A stretch of DNA of 64,000 nt, from assembly GCF_014284235.1 (NCBI RefSeq), contig NZ_JACOGD010000005.1, positions 248,001 through 312,000 of the forward strand, in the 5' to 3' direction. This DNA comes from Cognatundibacterium curvum (GTDB taxonomy: Bacteria > Pseudomonadota > Gammaproteobacteria > Burkholderiales > Burkholderiaceae_D). A program made the position numbers and the translations under genes. Position 1 is the stretch's first letter, and each line of letters starts with the position of its first letter. Shown one piece after another: positions 59,609 through 64,000 of the stretch. Under the pieces are notes generated by a model, which worked only from the letters and a program-made list of their open reading frames with translations, was not told where the DNA came from and made no database searches.

Positions 59609-60223
59609 ATGAAACAGTTCGTAAAATTGTCCAAAATGATTTGTCTGCTGGCGCTGGCTGGCGTTTCGCTGACTGCGTGCCAGACCAAGTTGTCGCAACC
59701 GACGGTCAGCCTTGCGCGTCAGGTTAGCTATGGCGATAACAAAGCGGTAGAAACGGTCACCAATGAATTCGGTTCTACCGACCTGCAAATGATTGCAGAA
59801 AAAATGGTGGGCTCTTTGCTGGAAGATCCGGTACTCGCCAATCGTCCAACTTTGACACTGGCCGGCGTGCGTAACAAGACCAGCGAATACATCGATACCA
59901 AGTCGATCATGAACAGTATTCAGACTGCACTGGTGAAAAGTAAGAAAGTGAAATTCACCCGCAGTGCCGACGAAATGCAGCAAGGTGTGGATGAGCTGCA
60001 GCGCCAGAATCAGAGTGGTCTGTACAAAGCGCAGGGTAAGGCAAAAATCGGCAATATGACTGCAGCGAAATACTCACTGGAAGGTGAAATCGTTTCCATC
60101 GTTAAGCAGAACGCGACGACTAAAGATGTGTTCTACAAAATGACTCTGAAACTGTACGACATCGAAGAAGGTTCGATCGAGTGGCAGGATGAAAAAGAAA
60201 TCCGCAAGACATCCAAAAAATAA
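59609..60223 (+). CDS. lpoB: LpoB-like penicillin-binding protein activator
   Basis: A 204-residue lipoprotein (lipobox LTAC, Cys24) with the LpoB fold: RPTLTLAGVRNKTSEYIDTKSIMN, then KAKIGNMTAAKYSLEGEIVS and a KLYDIEEGSIEWQDEKEIRK end. LpoB reaches from the outer membrane through the peptidoglycan and activates PBP1b in enterobacteria. Whether this homologue activates a bifunctional PBP in this organism is inferred. Confidence 0.87.
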   Translation: MKQFVKLSKMICLLALAGVSLTACQTKLSQPTVSLARQVSYGDNKAVETVTNEFGSTDLQMIAEKMVGSLLEDPVLANRPTLTLAGVRNKTSEYIDTKSIMNSIQTALVKSKKVKFTRSADEMQQGVDELQRQNQSGLYKAQGKAKIGNMTAAKYSLEGEIVSIVKQNATTKDVFYKMTLKLYDIEEGSIEWQDEKEIRKTSKK

Positions 60224-60244
60224 TTTTCCGGTAAAGGAAGCACG

Positions 60245-61063
60245 ATGTTGAATCTAAAAAAAATGATCGCTGCGCTGGCCTGTGGCCTGGCCAGCATCAG
60301 CGCTTATGCCGCTGAGCCTAAGATTGCAGTAACCGATCTGACCTATGAAGAAAAAGTCAGCGAGTATTTCCGCGTAGTGTCAGCCTCCAGCAAAAGTAGC
60401 GTCAAAGGCAGCTACAGCGAGCGTGAAACTGACCGCAGCTATTCCCAGCGTGGTCATGTAGACGCTAAAAGCGAAAGCAATTATTTTGAAGCGGAAGGCT
60501 ATTACACCTATATCGATCGCGGTGAGTTGAAAACCTACACAGCTGATCTGAAAGGTGCCTTACTCAAAGGCGGCGCTGTACATCTGATTCAGGCCCGCCC
60601 TTATGTGGGTAAGCCGATGGAGAAAATTTTCGACATCATCGGTCGCATCAAACAGGGTATGTATCCGGGTGCGGATTATGTGCTGTTCGGTACCGTCAGC
60701 AATATCCAGTTCCGTCAGGAGAGCAATCAGCTGCAATACGGGAATTCCATGACAGCCAGCCTGTCGTTGGATCTGGTGGCGGATTTCAGCCTGATCAACA
60801 CCAAGACCTATGAAGTGAAAGCAGCTTTCAGCGCCAGTGGTTCTGGTGTGGATACCAAGATCATCAGCCGTGCCGGTGATCGTGTGGTTTTCAACCGTGG
60901 CAAAGTCATGCAGGAAACTTCGCGCAGTCTGGCAGAAGCCGCCTATGGTGAACTGATGGTGCAGTTTGGTCTGCCACGCGGCGCCAACCGCCCGGCCAAC
61001 GCAGGCACTGCCGCCCAGCCTGTTGTCACACCGGCACCGGAACCAGTGACTGTGTATCGATAA
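60245..61063 (+). CDS. CsgG/LpoB-like exported protein, fourth gene of the cluster
   Basis: A 272-residue protein with a cleavable, non-lipoprotein signal peptide (ending SAYAAEP). The KIAVTDLTYEE start, a central GADYVLFGTVSNIQFR strand, and FSLINTKTYEVKAAFSASG resemble the nucleotide-binding-like fold shared by LpoB and CsgG. An unusual Ser/Arg/Tyr-rich insert lies at about 50-85 (SERETDRSYSQRGHV). It sits 21 bp after lpoB, so it is probably a functional partner. No pore-forming segment is evident. Confidence 0.65.
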   Translation: MLNLKKMIAALACGLASISAYAAEPKIAVTDLTYEEKVSEYFRVVSASSKSSVKGSYSERETDRSYSQRGHVDAKSESNYFEAEGYYTYIDRGELKTYTADLKGALLKGGAVHLIQARPYVGKPMEKIFDIIGRIKQGMYPGADYVLFGTVSNIQFRQESNQLQYGNSMTASLSLDLVADFSLINTKTYEVKAAFSASGSGVDTKIISRAGDRVVFNRGKVMQETSRSLAEAAYGELMVQFGLPRGANRPANAGTAAQPVVTPAPEPVTVYR

Positions 61064-61094
61064 GCTACAACAGAACTTGTTTGTACCTGCGAAT

Positions 61095-61123
61095 AAAAAA
61101 GCCAGCTGACGCTGGCTTTTTTT
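61095..61123. terminator. Bidirectional terminator at 61.1 kb
   Basis: AAAAAAGCCAGC (61095-61106) and GCTGGCTTTTTT (61111-61122) with a TGAC loop. A and T tracts on both flanks serve both the LpoB-type cluster and the convergent gene at 61134. Confidence 0.9.
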
Positions 61124-61133
61124 GTGCCTGGAC

Positions 61134-62372
61134 TTATTTGTTTAGTCTGAGTGATTGTGCCATGCTGCGCTTTCTATCCAGACGATCTCTGTCAAAACGC
61201 TGTGACTCATCCAGATTTTGATTGAGTTGCGCGACCAGTTGGTTGTAGTTCGACAAGGCCGCCTCGTCAGAAAAAATCAGTTTCTGATTTTCGAATTTGA
61301 TTTTACCCAGGTTTTCCTGGCAGAGATTCAAAAGCTGTTTACGTAGCTCTATCGACTTTCCAGTCAATTCCATCAATTTCATGGAATTTTCCATGCTCAG
61401 CATGGCCTCACGTTCATTTTGTGCACGCATGAGCTGCTTCTCATTGGCAGGCATGGGGATATTATTCAAATCTTCAAAATAATTTTTCAGTAATTTTTCG
61501 ATGAGCGGAGCACGCTGATCGATAATGCTTTCCGCTGTCAGCAGATTCAGTTGTGCTTGCTCCAGTGCTGTTCGTGATACCAGATTTTGCGGATCGAGGA
61601 TTTTGCTGAACTCGGTACGATTGAATTCCTGAGAAAACTTAGATTCAATCTGGTTCATTTTTTTGTAAAAATCCAGTGTCAGTGCCATCTCTGTATCTAT
61701 GGAGCGAATCCCCGTTTTGGGAATCGTGGCAGGCAGAAGTTGCGAGGAGTAAGTATCACCTTCCTGATCTGCCTGTATGCTTTTTTCCAGCACTGCTGCC
61801 ATGCTTTGACGGGCTTTTTGTATTCTTGCCTGTGACAGTGATGCAGCCCATGCTCTGAGGTCAGTTTGAATTTCAGGTTGCGGATGGAGGATAGCGTTCA
61901 GCAGAAGCCGATAGCCATTCCCATTACGGAAATCATTGGTGGCTTTTTTTTCTGCTGCCGACAGTTTATTGAAGGCCGCTGCCGCGGCATTTTTTCCTTG
62001 CTCTGTGAACATGCGGTCAAGATACAGCACATTTTTTCCAGCTGGTGTTTCTAAATCCTTCAGTAATTTTTTTGCGTACTCCTTCGGGATTACATTGGCT
62101 AAGTGTGGTGCCAGTCGGTCGCTAATCGCATTCAGGGTAAGCGGATTCATGGTTGTTTCAATATCAACATATAGTTCAGGATGAAGACGGTTATTCTGCT
62201 CAATGTCTGCCCTGATTACGTTCTGGATAGATTTATCGATCTGAAATATCTGCATCAAGGACTTTACATCTTGCACATCTGCCGGATTAGAGACGTTTGC
62301 TGCATAGGTATACGTGGTTAGCAGCGTGCAGACGATCAAAACAGGTATGAACCGTAGTCGGTAGAAATTCAT
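61134..62372 (-). CDS. Exported protein with DUF2059-like region, unknown function
   Basis: A 412-residue protein, helical throughout after a signal peptide (MNFYRLRFIPVLIVCTLL...TYAANV). The N-terminal part (LMQIFQIDKSIQNVI, then NVIPKEYAKKLLKDLETPAGK) is like DUF2059 proteins, followed by coiled-coil-like helices rich in Gln, Glu and Lys. I chose the ATG at 62372, 25 bp after the upstream gene, because it gives the signal peptide; the frame is open 66 codons upstream inside that gene. It shares a transcript with the transglutaminase-like gene. Confidence 0.7.
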   Translation of the reverse strand: MNFYRLRFIPVLIVCTLLTTYTYAANVSNPADVQDVKSLMQIFQIDKSIQNVIRADIEQNNRLHPELYVDIETTMNPLTLNAISDRLAPHLANVIPKEYAKKLLKDLETPAGKNVLYLDRMFTEQGKNAAAAAFNKLSAAEKKATNDFRNGNGYRLLLNAILHPQPEIQTDLRAWAASLSQARIQKARQSMAAVLEKSIQADQEGDTYSSQLLPATIPKTGIRSIDTEMALTLDFYKKMNQIESKFSQEFNRTEFSKILDPQNLVSRTALEQAQLNLLTAESIIDQRAPLIEKLLKNYFEDLNNIPMPANEKQLMRAQNEREAMLSMENSMKLMELTGKSIELRKQLLNLCQENLGKIKFENQKLIFSDEAALSNYNQLVAQLNQNLDESQRFDRDRLDRKRSMAQSLRLNK

Positions 62373-62397
62373 GGTTGTGCTTTCTTTTAGTGTTGAA

Positions 62398-64000
62398 TCA
62401 GCGTTTGAATCGATCCAGCTCAATTTGTATGACTGGTCGCAGTAACTGGTCAGGCGCCGCTTTATCGAGTGCTCTTTGCAGATAGACCTTGGCTTTGAGT
62501 TTATTATTTTGTGCTGTCTGTAATTGTGCAAAAACGAAGTAAGCTTCAGGCAGAGCAATATCAAGCTCATCGCCAGTCAGCTTATAAAGCTGCTTACTCA
62601 TTTGTTCTTCTGATTTGCTACCCGTGATGACATCCAGTAAGCCCGAGCGCCAGTCATCAGGATTGCCGGACAATGTGGTGCTTAGTTGAGCGGATTGTGC
62701 CGGTATTTGTCTGAGTGATAAAAGTCTCAGCATTTCTGCACGTAGTTTCTCAGTTTGATTTTCACTGACGTTGAGCGCTTTGCTAAACTGTGCTGCGGCT
62801 TCCGCCCATTTTGCAGACGAGAAAGCGGCCAATCCTCGCATCGTGAGCAGGGCAGGATTGTCGCTGTCCTTGCTGCCCGCACGCATCCAGTCCGCTTCCG
62901 CATTTTTCATGTCCATGCTGTCAAAATAAGCCTGTGCACGGCATAGAAGGATGCCCGGTTCCTGAATTTTCATTTTTTGCAGTACCTGTAAATCGGACTG
63001 GGCTAAATTGAACTGACGCTGTCGCGCATACAACGATGCACGCTGGCACAGTAATTCCGGATCGGGATTGCTATTGTCTATACGCTGGTTTAAGGAATTT
63101 AAATCCCGGGTCAGCTTATCGCTGATTCTTTGCTTGTACGGTGCATCCAGCAACAGGGCTAATGAGTTTTCCTTGATATCCGTTTTTCGTATCTTTAAGG
63201 TATTGTCGATGACCTGAGAGGTTTTTCTGACATAAGCCATAAAATCCGCCACCTGCATAGTGGGAATCTGCTCTTTCAATATGCCCAGCCCCAGTCGCGC
63301 AGTGAGGTCTTTGCCTTTAAAGCTGATATTTTCAGTCAGGGTGAATCCGGGGCTGTTGAGTGCCTCGCTACTCGGCCGGTAGTTGGCATCAAACCCCTCA
63401 GGTAACTCGACCTCGAATTGATAAGTAAAGCGGTTGGGGTCGGACGGCAGCATCAGGGGGGTGGTGCGTCGAGGATTTTCAGGCAGATAGAAAATGTCCC
63501 GGAAATTGCTTGCCTGGTAGCTTACGTACCAGAACTGAGCATCTGATTTAAAGAATTCGGGAATGGCAAAACGCATTTCCAGTGTAAGTTGATTGGATTG
63601 CGTATCGTCTTTGAAAACTGGCCCTGATTTCAGTTCAGCCAAGGGGTAGCGCTTCAGTATATTCCCCTGAAATTGCTTTCCAATTTGCTCTTTAGTCTGA
63701 CGCGCAAAATAGGAGCGCGCGTATTCTGCTTCCAGTCCGGAATAGGTCTGTTTCAGAATAAACTCAACCGGTCGGTTCCACTGCTTAGCGAGGACTTTCT
63801 CCATGCGGGAGTTTTCACTTCGCGCGTTTGATTTTCCTATGATGCTCAGATCGCGAGACTCCGGCGAAACAACCAGCACTTCGGCCTCTGCATGGCTTTG
63901 CCCCATATTGTCCAGACTCCCGCTTTGCCCATTGCGGGTGGGGTCCAGGAAATAAGTTTTTCCATCGACGATGACACGTACGATCGCATGGTCGAATATT
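62398..64000 (-). CDS. DUF3857/transglutaminase-like protein with TPR repeats, 5' end beyond window
   Basis: The frame stays open to the right edge, so the N-terminus (normally signal peptide, DUF3857 and the catalytic Cys) is missing. The visible start reads FDHAIVRVIVDGKTYFLDPT, which is the His and Asp part of a transglutaminase-like domain. A long beta-rich region follows (to about 240 from the Met at 63906), then TPR-type helices (LLCQRASLYARQRQFNLAQS, LLCRAQAYFDSMDMKNAEAD, AYFVFAQLQTAQNNKLKAKV). Proteins of this layout are exported, and their substrates are unknown. Confidence 0.78.
   Translation of the reverse strand, partial: IFDHAIVRVIVDGKTYFLDPTRNGQSGSLDNMGQSHAEAEVLVVSPESRDLSIIGKSNARSENSRMEKVLAKQWNRPVEFILKQTYSGLEAEYARSYFARQTKEQIGKQFQGNILKRYPLAELKSGPVFKDDTQSNQLTLEMRFAIPEFFKSDAQFWYVSYQASNFRDIFYLPENPRRTTPLMLPSDPNRFTYQFEVELPEGFDANYRPSSEALNSPGFTLTENISFKGKDLTARLGLGILKEQIPTMQVADFMAYVRKTSQVIDNTLKIRKTDIKENSLALLLDAPYKQRISDKLTRDLNSLNQRIDNSNPDPELLCQRASLYARQRQFNLAQSDLQVLQKMKIQEPGILLCRAQAYFDSMDMKNAEADWMRAGSKDSDNPALLTMRGLAAFSSAKWAEAAAQFSKALNVSENQTEKLRAEMLRLLSLRQIPAQSAQLSTTLSGNPDDWRSGLLDVITGSKSEEQMSKQLYKLTGDELDIALPEAYFVFAQLQTAQNNKLKAKVYLQRALDKAAPDQLLRPVIQIELDRFKR

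Overview
The window comes from the chromosome of a Gram-negative betaproteobacterium, most likely order Burkholderiales and family Oxalobacteraceae (an Undibacterium- or Herminiimonas-like organism). This rests on gene order: mlaFEDACB, an ABC exporter pair, ibaG, murA, hisGD...CBHAFIE, a HIT protein, tatABC, a DegS-like protease, a Nif3-like protein, mscL, petABC, sspAB. That series is typical of the group. The assignment is an inference from gene content, not a database match. There is no prophage, integrase, CRISPR array or rRNA. Most of the window is conserved chromosomal backbone with a few accessory insertions.

Layout. 1-4.9 kb: the 3' part of an EntF-like serine-activating NRPS with thioesterase, then an EntS-like exporter, i.e. 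the edge of a catecholate siderophore locus. 5-9.6 kb: an orphan PhnD-like binding protein, a small unknown protein, a chemoreceptor, and a RAYT-type transposase whose nucleophile position is Phe, followed by two REP-like repeats. 9.7-16 kb: gltBD. 16-22 kb: the Mla phospholipid transport operon and a YadGH-type ABC pair. 22-31.3 kb: ibaG, murA and the histidine operon, interrupted by an orphan DNA methyltransferase between hisD and hisC. 31.4-36.5 kb: HIT protein, tatABC, a DUF2461 protein, a DegS-like protease, a Nif3-like protein and mscL. 36.5-41.3 kb: the cytochrome bc1 operon behind a long, strongly folded leader, then sspAB and tRNA-Thr(TGT). 41.4-48 kb: an S9 peptidase and a PAS histidine kinase overlapping a REC-PAS-PAS-GGDEF-EAL response regulator. 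48.2-53.7 kb: ubiX, grxD, an AcoR-like sigma-54 activator and its likely target, the aldehyde dehydrogenase-DUF779 operon, with a consensus-perfect sigma-54 promoter and palindromic upstream sites. 53.8-64 kb: tex, an exported alpha/beta-hydrolase-like protein, an envelope cluster of a COG3014-like lipoprotein, YcfL-like, LpoB-like and CsgG/LpoB-like proteins, and finally a DUF2059-like exported protein with a DUF3857/transglutaminase-like/TPR protein cut by the right edge.

How the genes fit together. Several neighbouring blocks serve the cell envelope: Mla lipid transport, MurA, Tat export (the Rieske protein PetA has a twin-arginine leader), the DegS-like protease, MscL, and the LpoB-type cluster. 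The other main themes are nitrogen and amino-acid metabolism (GltBD, histidine), respiration (PetABC), c-di-GMP/two-component signalling and aldehyde oxidation. The items I would look at first are the folded petABC leader, the orphan methyltransferase inside the his operon, the Phe-for-Tyr RAYT with nearby REP-like repeats, the AcoR/sigma-54 control region, and the LpoB-type envelope cluster with its extra CsgG-like member.
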